DNA of 64,000 bases. It comes from Pollenia angustigena. Its lineage: Eukaryota > Arthropoda > Insecta > Diptera > Polleniidae. Location: the NCBI GenBank assembly GCA_930367215.1, contig OV884056.1, positions 285,554,067 through 285,618,066 on the forward strand. Direction: 5' to 3'. Positions 43,117 to 52,103 of the stretch are shown one piece after another. Both the position numbers and the translations under genes were made by a program. Each line of letters begins with the position of its first letter. Within the stretch, counting starts at the first letter, position 1. The notes beneath the pieces were generated by a model that was not told where the DNA came from, did no database searches, and was given only the letters and a program-made list of their open reading frames with translations.

Positions 43117-44224
43117 CACCCAGAGATATATGGTTGGGCATGGTTACGGCAACAACACTATGTTTAATGTAACAATATATTGTTGTCGTACACAAATAAT
43201 TGTTATTTTATTTAATATCAACAATATTATAGTTACTGTAAACATATCAATGTTTATCGCAATTATGAATTTGAGTATTGTTGACCGAAAAATAATTATT
43301 TTTCTAACAACTTAATTATGATAACTTTCTAAACATATTATATTTCTCACAACCATATCATGATATTAAATAGCCATAACATGATAACTTTCTATACATT
43401 TATCATATTATGTTAAAGATGCAATCAAACTATTTTTACTCTAATCATATTATGTTAGCGCCATTTGTAAAATAATTTTTTAAGCAGTTGTGTCGTTTTT
43501 TTTATTTGTGAGCGGTTAAACAATTAAAAGATAAAATTCCATAAAAAAAATAAGTTTAAAGAAATTAAAAAATAAAATATTAGCGGAGTTCATTCAAGTA
43601 TTAGTGATGTAATAGTGCAAATGCAAAATATCATAGTTTTTTTGTAAAATCCAACAACAAAACACACGGAGATTACGATATATTTTATAAAAGTGATACG
43701 ATATTTCATCAACATTTTAAAATCGAAAAAATGGACACAAGCGGTTGCCCATGAAAACCACAGATTTTTCATTTGCTCTTTTGCAAGCCTTTGATTAACA
43801 TTAAGAAAAATTGTAAAAAGCCACAAAATAAAAAATCGATGCAAAAATATTTTAATTTATTTTGTATTTTTATGACAGCTATGAAAGGTGCTGTATCATA
43901 ATATGATTGCTTCTAAATTTATTATGATTAACATGATGATAATATGATTACTTCTTAGCTTATTATGATTAACATGACAATAATATGATTAATTTCTTAG
44001 CTTATTATGATTAACATGACAATAATTTGATAACTTCTTAACTTAGTATGATTAACAGAATAATAATATGATTAAGGGAAAAATATTATGATGACATATT
44101 ACGAGTATATTTAGTCATAATATGATTCAATAAAAATCTTAATATGGTGACTACAATCATAATTCTTATCATAATGTGTTGCTCTTAGAATATGTTTACC
44201 ACAACCATGTTTTTTCTTTGCGTG
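43117..44224 (+). mobile_element. Family B TIR element, copy 2
   Basis: Ends CACCCAGAGATATATGG and CCATGTTTTTTCTTTGCGTG. The interior is full of ATAATATGATTA and CATGATTAA-like words. The element is nearly identical, in inverse orientation, to 57845-58938. A block with GCAAATGCAAAATATCATAG and CCAACAACAAAACACACGGA is shared in part with the MITE at 5315-5464. An 84-codon minus-strand frame (43844-43590) is not conserved as a frame in copy 3 and is judged spurious. Confidence 0.75.
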
Positions 44225-45180
44225 TACCTTAATGTAAAAGTAACAAACTTTTTTAAAGGTACCTTTTTTAAAATAAATAATATAATTCTTAAACTAATGA
44301 TTTCAATTTAAATTTGTTATCTATTCAATTAAATTTCTGTCATATTTTGCTGGGCTAAACCAATCTATAAATCTTCTCTATAGACTATAGTTATAGTTGA
44401 TTTTATGTTCAAACATTTTTTGTGAGCTTTCAGTGTTTTCACTCACAATAAAATGTGGGTTAATATGACAGTTTGTTAACCCATATTTATGTAGTTTAGT
44501 TTTTATATTTTCAATTTAAATCACATTTAATGCAAATTTGTGATTTCTTAAACGTTTTTTTAGTGGCAATTTCCGTTTTGTCACCAATTTGCCTACTGTT
44601 GGTAACAGCAGTTGTTGGCTGCTGTAACATTGATTTAAATAAATGTTTTCGTCGCAGTTCTCTTGGGCGATTTATATCAGCAACAATTTGCATTACCATT
44701 CACTTTTTTCGCTGCAGCTTTATTCTAAAATTATTCATAACTTTATTTTTACTTGATTTTAAGAGTTTTTTTTCTGTATTTATTTTATGGAGTAGTGTAC
44801 AAGTTTTTTTTTATTAGACTTTAAATATTATTTTTAATCTTGTGTAAAACTATTTATTGAAGCGTAGGTGTTGCAGAGATCTTGTTGCAATTACTTGTTT
44901 AACATATGGGACTTGTGATCTTTAAAGTTGTTGCCTAAAAGTCAAAGCAACAATAGGAAAAAAAAGGAGAAAAATGTTTAAAGTTTAAACTTTTATTGTG
45001 TTGGGAGTATTACAATTTTAATTGAATGACTGTGGCAAGTTGTAGTTGTAATTGTGACTTTAACTGCCACCTCAGCTAAAAGGATACACAGAAAGAAATT
45101 TAATTTAAATTCATATGTGTGTATGTTTGCATATTACAAAACTTAAATACTTTCTATTTTAAACTAAAATATTTAATTTG
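44225..45180. other. No convincing gene
   Basis: Positions 44530-44720 are less AT-rich, and open frames exist on both strands (95 plus, 62 minus codons), but the translations are not recognised. Likely unique non-coding DNA. Confidence 0.4.
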
Positions 45181-45418
45181 ATCGTAAAATCTATTGGTGT
45201 TTTCCTTTCTACAAAAAAGTGTGACACTTTATTTAAAAAAATGCAATTTGGTGTCTGTTTCATAAAAATTTTGCTTCCAAAAAAGGGTGAGTTTTTTAGA
45301 ATAAAACAAGCCACCATTTTCGAGAGCAAAATTTTTAAGAAACAGACTCCAAATTGCATTTTTTTTAAATAAAATGTCACATTTTTTGTAGAAAAGAAAA
45401 CACCATATGATTTTATAA
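45181..45418. mobile_element. Foldback MITE, arms about 100 bp
   Basis: GTAAAATCTATTGGTGTTTTCC, GTGTGACACTTTATTTAAA and ATGCAATTTGGTGTCTGTTTC (each cited in part) in the left arm are all inverted in order in the right arm. The spacer is about 60 bp. No clear target duplication. Confidence 0.72.
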
Positions 45419-45445
45419 AGTGCTAACTGATTTCGTAGCTTTTAC

Positions 45446-45585
45446 TGCCTATTTCACGATGTCACTCGAACGTTTACGTTCGCACAAATAACATGTAAGC
45501 CAAAAACAAATTTTTTAATTTTGTTTTTGTTGTATATGTTATTTGTGCTATCGTAAACGTTCGAGTGACATCGTGAAATAGGCAG
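45446..45585. mobile_element. Foldback MITE, CTGCCTATTTCACGATGTCA termini
   Basis: The left 34 bases, starting CTGCCTATTTCACGATGTCA, are inverted exactly at the right end. A partial duplicate of the right half (TTTTTAATTTTGTTTTTG and TATATGTTATTTGTG) continues to about 45625. Confidence 0.75.
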
Positions 45586-45625
45586 ACATTTTTTAATTTT
45601 GTTTTTGTTTTATATGTTATTTGTG

Positions 45626-46285
45626 TGAAATAAGCAGGTTATTGTTTTGAATAAAATAAATTGTCTTCTTCTAAATTTCCTGTGTGCGTAATGTTTTATG
45701 TCAGTGCTTAAACATGACATTTATGTTTGAACACACAACATTTGAGGTACTAAACAACATTTTATATTAAATTTATTAACTTTTTTTTTTTTTTGTTGTT
45801 CTCAGACATGTTCGTTCATGGGCACAGGCACAATATAATATTGTTAATTTATGATGCAAAAAAAGTGTGAAAAAATGTATTAAATTAGTTGTACCTAGAC
45901 AAAAAGCCATATGCCGACTGCCATGTTAACAAGAAAATTATGTTTAACACCTCATATTCATAAAATTAAGCTTTCATCAGATTTCGTTGCATGAAGTTAT
46001 TGTGCAACATGCTTTGTAAGGGGACTCTTTAAAAAAAAAAATTTTTTTTATTACATTGTAAGAACTTTAACGTAGTTTTCATATAAACAAAATTAGATGA
46101 GATGGTAAAAGAAGCTCTTGATAAAAGTTTTGAAAAAGTGCTTTTTGTTGAAAACGTTTTTGGTAAATATTTAAATATTTTGGTAATACATATTTAATTA
46201 TTTAAAAAAGTTTTCGAATGTGCTTCTTCGAGTCAAATTTTAATTTATAAATATTTTTGCAATACATAGTCCCAAAATAATAAGC
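45626..46285. other. No gene seen
   Basis: AT-rich sequence without a recognisable feature. Confidence 0.4.
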
Positions 46286-46395
46286 CTTATTATTAATGTC
46301 GTTTTAGTAGTAGATAAAAGAACACAGGTTGTGTGTTATTTTAATGTTTTACAAAAAATGACTTTGTCATTTACGAGATCGAGAACCGTAATGAG
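46286..46395 (-). repeat. Diverged relative of the 25913-26036 MITE
   Basis: Read on the minus strand, ATTACGGTTCTCGATCTCGT, GTCATTTTTTGTA and ACACAACCTGTGTTC correspond in order to blocks of 25913-26036. Ends and duplication are no longer visible. Confidence 0.35.
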
Positions 46396-46619
46396 CAGTG
46401 ATGCCAACTTTTTGAGAGCAAAAAGCACTTTAAAAAAGGCACTTTTTCGAGCAAAAAAAACATAAAAACGCACTAACGATAAAATTGTGGCGTTTTGAGG
46501 CATAAAAAGCACCATAAAAAGTGTCAAGAGCACTAAGTTAAAATCACTGGTATTGAGGCTGAAACATAAATTATAAAAAAAATGAATAATTTCTATATTC
46601 CTTAGTGAAAATAATCATA
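46396..46619. other. No gene seen
   Basis: AT-rich, with GAGCAAAAAGCAC-like words repeated (46418, 46450), perhaps a short degenerate tandem repeat. Confidence 0.35.
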
Positions 46620-47300
46620 ATTTTTTTGTAAAAAGGTACTTTTTGTAACAATATAGTTTTGTGTACGAGTACATTTTTGTAAAAGGGAAAACTTTTGAGT
46701 AAAAATAAAAATTTTTTTTGTTATATTTAAATTTTTTTAAAAAATGTACTTTTTGTAAGAAAGGTATTTTTTGTAAAAAAGGTTATTTTTGTAAGGAGAA
46801 TTTTTGCAAAAAAAAAAAATAATTTTTGTTTAAAATTTACTTTTTGTTAAAAAGGTAGTTTTTGTTAAAATGGTACTTTTTTAAAAAATTTACTATTTGT
46901 TAAAAATGTACTTTTGTTAAAAATTTACTTTTTGTTAAAAAGGTAATTTTTTAAAAATTTACTTTTTGTTAAAAATTAACTTTTTTTTAAGAAGGTTATT
47001 TTTTATAAAGGTACTTTTTGCTAAAAATTTAATTTTTGTTAAAAATGTAAGTTTTGTTAAAATGTACTTTTTGTTAAAAAGGTACTTTTTGTTAAAAAGT
47101 TGCTTTTTGTTAAAAGGTACTTTTTGTTAAAAAGTTACTTTTTGTTAAAAAGGTACTTTTTGTTAAAAAGTTACTTTTTGTTAAAAAGGTACTTTTTGTT
47201 AAAAAGTTACTTTTTGTTAAAAAGGTACTTTTTGTTAAAAAAGGCAGTTTTGGTTAAAAAGTAACTTTTTGCTAAAAAGGTACTTTTTGGATAATTTGTT
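46620..47300 (+). repeat. About 19-bp minisatellite, dimeric in its core
   Basis: The unit is close to GTACTTTTTGTTAAAAAG. From about 47065 to 47245 the units alternate as GGTACTTTTTGTTAAAAA and GTTACTTTTTGTTAAAAA, giving a 38-bp dimer. Units are much more diverged upstream. No coding. Confidence 0.85.
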
Positions 47301-49133
47301 GAAAATTTACTTTTTTAACCCCGTATACATACATTGAAAAACGGTACTTTTGAAGTTTGTAAAAAGATATACACATTTTTTAAAAATGGTTAATGGGTAC
47401 TTTTTATTTAAATTATACTTTTTTAAAGAAAAAAATTGTTTGTAATAGGAAAAAGTTTTGAATTCGGCGGTGCTGAATCTTTGAGAGTTGGAATATTTCA
47501 GAAAGTAGGGTTTTTAGAGGATATTTGAATCACCAACCAATCTTTTCAGAAACTTACCTCACATTATTACAATTTGTCTATTCTAAAAGTACGCTTTTAT
47601 GTATGTCCCATGGAAAATTATTCCACGACCATAAAAATGTTATGCTTTTATTTTTGGTCATATAAAACTTAATTTTAATAAAATATTATGATTCGTACCA
47701 GTTTTAGCCGAACTAAAATTATTTTCAAAAGGGAAATTAACATTGGAGCTATGAAAAATATGGCTCGATCATCATAAAATCGAGAAGAGTGATTCCAAAA
47801 CTTTTTTTGCTTATTTTCGCTGCCTAGCATTTTTTATATAAGCCAAATTATTATGCCAAATTTGTTGCTTTAGCCTTTCCCGTATGTTCGTAATAATGCC
47901 AAAAAGCCGTTGCGCCCATCTTCAATACCAAACTCATCTGTATTTTTTGGCAAATTTTATCTTCCTATGTCGTTTATTGCTGCCTCTGGATATAAAAATA
48001 TAGATATGCTTGAAGTATTTTTAAATTTTTTTAACTGCTTGATCTAGATAGATTTTATGTTAAATTATGCATTTACCGAAGAAAAGCCCTCATGGGTTTT
48101 ACTGACAACGCACGCCACAATTGTATTGTAATTTGACACTGCAACATTTTTATTACTTCGTAGTTAGTTTTGTTGCTAATAAAAAATTATGTTTGCTATT
48201 GTATAAAAGTTTATGTACTTGATAATGTTGTTGCTCATTGTTAACAACAACAAACAACTAGCAACAAAAAAGTTTTATATTGCAATCATGTAATAATAGT
48301 CATCTGGTAAGAGGAGTATGAAAAAAGAGTTGAAACAACAACAACAAAATTGACGTTGATGGACATTGAGACGACTGCATTATACGAATATTACGGTGAC
48401 ATTTCAATTATTTTATTACAAACAAAAACAAAAACTACGATAATTTTTTTTTTTTTTTTCAAAACTGCTAAATGAAAAGGAAGCCTGGCACCAATTGACT
48501 GACTAACCAACTGACTGACTGACTTATTTATCGAGCTAATGACTGACTGACTGACAGACAGAATTATTTGATAAAGGGGGCCGGTTTAATTTGATAACTG
48601 TTTGTCTTACTAGTCAGTCGTCCATTTGCATGTTTATTGAATTCATTTGTTTGAAATGTGAATTTTATTTGTCGCAAAACACCTTTCGGGTTGGAAAATG
48701 GAATAACAATATTTCTATTAGTGAGGTGTGGTACATTAACTACACGTTTGTGTTATGTGCTACGATTTAATACTTAACAATAAAATACTTACACGTTGCA
48801 GCAGTCATTTATTTAGTCAACCAACCAGGCAGTCAGTCAGTTATTCAGTAAATTAATGCGTGCTTAGGCATGCACAGCAACTTGTTTCGTTTGATTTTAA
48901 ATATCGGATAACATTTAATCGTCTTATGAAATCGTTTTTTTTGCTTGGCTTTTGTTTGATATTATATTTAAAAATTGTTAGTATTATGTCAAATTCCTAT
49001 AAGATTACAGATGTTCGATGGAGATTTTTTTTTTGTGAGCGAAAGTGTAAATTTATTTCCTATAGTTTTTGTGAAAATATTTAACAAATTGTTATAAAAA
49101 AATATCTTACAATTAGATGAAAAGTCAATTTTA
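47301..49133. other. AT-rich non-coding stretch
   Basis: No gene is seen. GACTGACTGACTGAC-type tetranucleotide repeats lie at about 48500-48560 and again near 48825-48840. Positions 48100-48860 look like unique intron or intergenic DNA. Confidence 0.5.
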
Positions 49134-49218
49134 AGTACCTAAGAAAAGTAGACGGAAAGGCCAGAGGAGACAAAATAAGGAACGAAATGATCCACTGGAA
49201 ATCCAAGTACAGAACCCC
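49134..49218 (+). pseudogene. LINE tail fragment, left part
   Basis: The plus-strand frame reads RKVDGKARGDKIRNEMIHWK, resembling the RxDRIRNExI motif found near the end of some LINE ORF2 proteins. It stops where family A copy 2 begins; similar-looking material resumes at 50455. Confidence 0.4.
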
Positions 49219-49287
49219 TACACTGATAGGAAAATGCATCTTCGTCTTAATGATGCCCTAAATTCTAACATCAATGTTATTACAAAT

Positions 49288-49533
49288 CGATGGTTTTCTT
49301 CTGCAACCACGTAACTCGATTTATTTCCGATTTTTTTTGTTATAACCGGAAATGTAATCAGTAATTTTGCAATTTTTTTGTCTGGCGGAATATCGGAATT
49401 TTTCCTAATTCTTGGATTATAAAAGAATATGTAGATAGCAAAAAGTTTCAAATATTTTGTTAAAAAAAAAGTATTTTGTCTCTCCTGAAATGAAGCTGTT
49501 TTTGAGTTACGAGGCTGCGGAAGAAAACCATCG
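49288..49533. mobile_element. 246-bp MITE nested in family A, AAAT duplication
   Basis: CGATGGTTTTCTTCTGCAAC at the left is mirrored by the right end (GCAGAAGAAAACCATCG-like, GCGGAAGAAAACCATCG). AAAT flanks both sides (49284-49287, 49534-49537). The uninserted family A copy at 63152-63170 reads TTACAAATGGCATCAATG, which is the empty site, confirming the limits and the 4-bp duplication. Confidence 0.88.
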
Positions 49534-49820
49534 AAATGGCATCAATGACAATGTTATCTTATTTTATGCGTCTTCTTCTTGCTATAGCTATAGTGACATC
49601 AATTCGATGCCACATTCTGTGTATTAACCACATTGTTTTCATGTTTAAAAAGTAAAATATAAAGCAAAAATTCCCATATTCTATTTGTTTAAATTATTTT
49701 GTTAACTACATCAAATTTTTGAACTTAAATGATTACGAAAACCAAATTGGTCATGCTGCAGGTGCCTTATAACTGAGAGTTCTTCTGTAAACATAGGGAT
49801 TGCCTTAAGTCAATGACTTA

Positions 49821-50099
49821 AGGCCCAACTATAATATGCATAAACTTGCTACTGTCAAAAATTAACAAAAAGCATCTCAAATGCATTTAAAAAACCAAAA
49901 ACAAAATCAATCAATCAATATTTGATTCCGTACGGAAAGTGGAATCTGTTTCGCACTTTACTTAATTAAGGAAATAACAGTTTCATAAAATATAACAAAA
50001 AGTTTTCTTAAGTTCAATATGGTTCGACGTACATAGTATATGAATCACATGTACTCGCACAATTGCTTAAGCCAACTTAAGCAAATTATAGTTGGGTCT
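49821..50099. mobile_element. 279-bp MITE nested in family A, TTA duplication
   Basis: AGGCCCAACTATAATATGC at the left and GCAAATTATAGTTGGGTCT at the right are inverted; TTA lies on both sides (49818-49820, 50100-50102). The flanking sequence GTCAATGAC / ATTGACTTAAG is itself partly palindromic. Harbinger-like by its duplication. Confidence 0.8.
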
Positions 50100-50454
50100 T
50101 TAATTGACTTAAGTTTAATGACAGTTTGGCACTACATTGAGCCTAATGAGTCATTTCTCCGAGGTTAGTGAGGCATCGTACACATGAAATTTTTTTTTTA
50201 AACTGACTCCGTTTCGTCATTTCTGTGATGGCGTTATGTCATCCCATTGATGACATAGTTTAAATGTTTGACCCTGATGACAATTGGGCCAAGTGATGTT
50301 AAGGCTGACATCACAATAATGAAAAGTGTCATGGGGTCAAAAACGGAGACATTTGTCATAGTACAAATGTCAGAATACATCAGCGTGATGTCGCCTTTTC
50401 TATCAGTGTACAAATAAGAATAAATTGCTTCAAAATTAGGTGCCAAAAAAACTC

Positions 50455-50640
50455 TTTAGGCTAGACCAGAGAAGTCATCAGGAAGAGAAAGCAGAAGAGC
50501 AGGCTGGAAAGACGCAATGGATAACATCTTCGAAGAAAATAGTTTAGAAAAACGAACAACCGCACAAGACAGACAGAAGTGGGGAGACATTTGCAAAAAC
50601 CCATTACTCTGAAAGGTAAAGGAGGTCCGGAATAAGTAAA
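50455..50640 (+). pseudogene. LINE tail fragment, right part
   Basis: The frame reads RPEKSSGRESRRAGWKDAMD then KRTTAQDRQKWGDICKNPLL, similar to the GRPxxxWxDxV ... AQDRxxWR tail of RTE-like LINEs. Together with 49134-49218 it would be one old LINE split by family A copy 2. Confidence 0.42.
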
Positions 50641-50889
50641 TTTCATTCAACATTAAACCGACACGTCTCACTTTGTAGTTTTCTTTCACCTCTAGGTCCA
50701 ATATAACCAATTTAGATTTGGTGTTGGCCTCAACCAAATATCCCCCCAAGCGGCCAAAAATGGTTTTTTTAATGTTTTTGTTAAGCTTAAGTCTGCACAA
50801 ATATTTTATGATAACGGTCAAAATAAAGTTGCAAAGCAGCTTACTTAAACGAAATTTTTTGTACTGTTTTAGGGTTAATGTTCGCCAAG
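50641..50889. other. No gene seen; left flank of the LINE
   Basis: No open frame of interest. The 5' boundary of the LINE lies somewhere between here and 51066. Confidence 0.35.
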
Positions 50890-51066
50890 TGGTTTTGGGG
50901 TGACTAGATAAAGAGTTGGTAACCCTACCGTGTAAACATCTAAATTTTTCTTGGTGATTATCAAAGTTTTTATTTATTTAAATTAAACCGATCAAATTAC
51001 AAGTTTAATTTAACAAAACTCCGCGTTTTATTAATCAAACTACGGGGAATTCAAATTATATGAAAT

Positions 51067-52047
51067 ATGCCTCCAAAAGGTCGCCGAAGCATTCAAAACA
51101 ATAAAGTGATATGCACTCAATGTAACTTGGAAATCAAAGATGACGATGAGTTTATTGAATGTGACAAGTGCTCAAAAAAATATCATGTAGTTTGTACGGC
51201 ATTGAATAAGCGGGAATATGAGTATTTACTATTACATGAAGAAGAGGAATTTGTGTGCCATTTGTGTGATAGTAATAATAACAATAATAGTGGGACACTT
51301 AAAAAAGAGTTGAACGAGATAAAAACAGAACTGAAAAAGCTCGATCAGCTGTCGTATTTGCAAGAAACCATGACTTTTATGTCTAAGCAATATGATGACA
51401 TATTGAGAGGAGTAGCCGAAAACAAAAAGAAATTGGAAATTGTACAAAAGGAAAACAAGATGTTAAGAGAAGAAGTCAAAACATTACAAGATTCTGTAAG
51501 ATTTTTAAATGATCAAAGGGTCAGGAACGACTGTTTAATAAGAGGCGTTAATGTAATAGACGGGATGTCTGCTGCGGATACTGTTTTAAAACTGTCAGGT
51601 GATGCTGGTGTAGAATTGCAACCAGAAGTTATTGATGAAGCTTATTTTATTAAGAAGAGGAATACAGCGAGTGACAAGAAAAATGAAAATAACGAAGAAA
51701 AGCAAGTAATGGTGGTGAAGTTTAATTCTAAAAAAGCAAAAGATATGATGATGTCAATTAAGCCAAAGTTAATGGTAAACGAATCAACAAAAAAAGTTTT
51801 TGTCAATGATTACTTGAGTAGAGAAACATTGCGCTTATTAAACTATGCCAAATCTTTGAAACAAGTTGGATATCGCAGCGTTTATGTTGTTGGTGGAAAA
51901 GTTTTTATTAAAAGAAGTGAGTTGTCCAAGCCAAGAATCATAAGATGTGAAGAAGAAATTGATGATCTGTTACTTGAAGCAGCCACTAACAAGCAAAAAC
52001 GTAGATCGCAGCATTTAGCTCGGGATGAAGATTTCAACGATGTTTAA
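51067..52047 (+). CDS. LINE ORF1 protein: PHD finger, coiled coil, nucleic-acid-binding C-terminus
   Basis: 326 residues. ORF1 proteins of non-LTR retrotransposons bind the element RNA and accompany it to the target site. Residues 16-67 form a PHD-type zinc finger in the C4-H-C3 order: C16, C19, C32, C35, H40, C43, C64, C67. Residues about 77-149 are charged and heptad-like, probably a coiled coil for multimer formation. Residues about 150-300 (starting RVRNDCLIRGV, with KVFVNDYLSRETLRLLNYA and GGKVFIKR) resemble the conserved C-terminal region of CR1/L1-type ORF1 proteins. PHD fingers in host proteins usually read histone H3 tails, so a chromatin-targeting role is an inference. The ATG at 51067 (AATATGCC) is the first in frame and gives a complete finger. 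ORF2 follows 56 bases later in another frame and must be translated by reinitiation or another non-standard route. Confidence 0.95.
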   Translation: MPPKGRRSIQNNKVICTQCNLEIKDDDEFIECDKCSKKYHVVCTALNKREYEYLLLHEEEEFVCHLCDSNNNNNSGTLKKELNEIKTELKKLDQLSYLQETMTFMSKQYDDILRGVAENKKKLEIVQKENKMLREEVKTLQDSVRFLNDQRVRNDCLIRGVNVIDGMSAADTVLKLSGDAGVELQPEVIDEAYFIKKRNTASDKKNENNEEKQVMVVKFNSKKAKDMMMSIKPKLMVNESTKKVFVNDYLSRETLRLLNYAKSLKQVGYRSVYVVGGKVFIKRSELSKPRIIRCEEEIDDLLLEAATNKQKRRSQHLARDEDFNDV

Positions 52048-52103
52048 TCTTTATAAATAAATTGTATATGTAAATATGTCTAATTTTTTTTTTTCCTATT
52101 TTT

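Larger units (their letters stand above)
49221..50408 (+). mobile_element. Family A TIR element, copy 2, TA duplication
   Basis: CACTGATAGGAAAATGCATC at the left and GCCTTTTCTATCAGTG at the right. TA is present on both sides (49219-49220, 50409-50410), so this copy best defines the family. Two smaller MITEs are nested inside (49288-49533 and 49821-50099). Without them it would be about 660 bp, similar to copy 4. No transposase. Confidence 0.82.

Noticed and set aside
43590..43844. 84-codon minus-strand frame inside family B copy 2
   Set aside because: The corresponding region of copy 3 has an insertion that breaks the frame, so it is not a conserved protein.
44511..44817. Open frames on both strands in a less AT-rich patch
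   Set aside because: Unrecognised, opposing frames; more likely unique non-coding DNA.
46620..47300. Repeat-protein gene
   Set aside because: Frames are full of stops and units are 19 bp, not a multiple of three; a minisatellite.
50880..50920. Exact 5' end of the LINE
   Set aside because: No target duplication matching the sequence after the A tail (GACCGCTGAGTT) could be found, so the boundary is left approximate.
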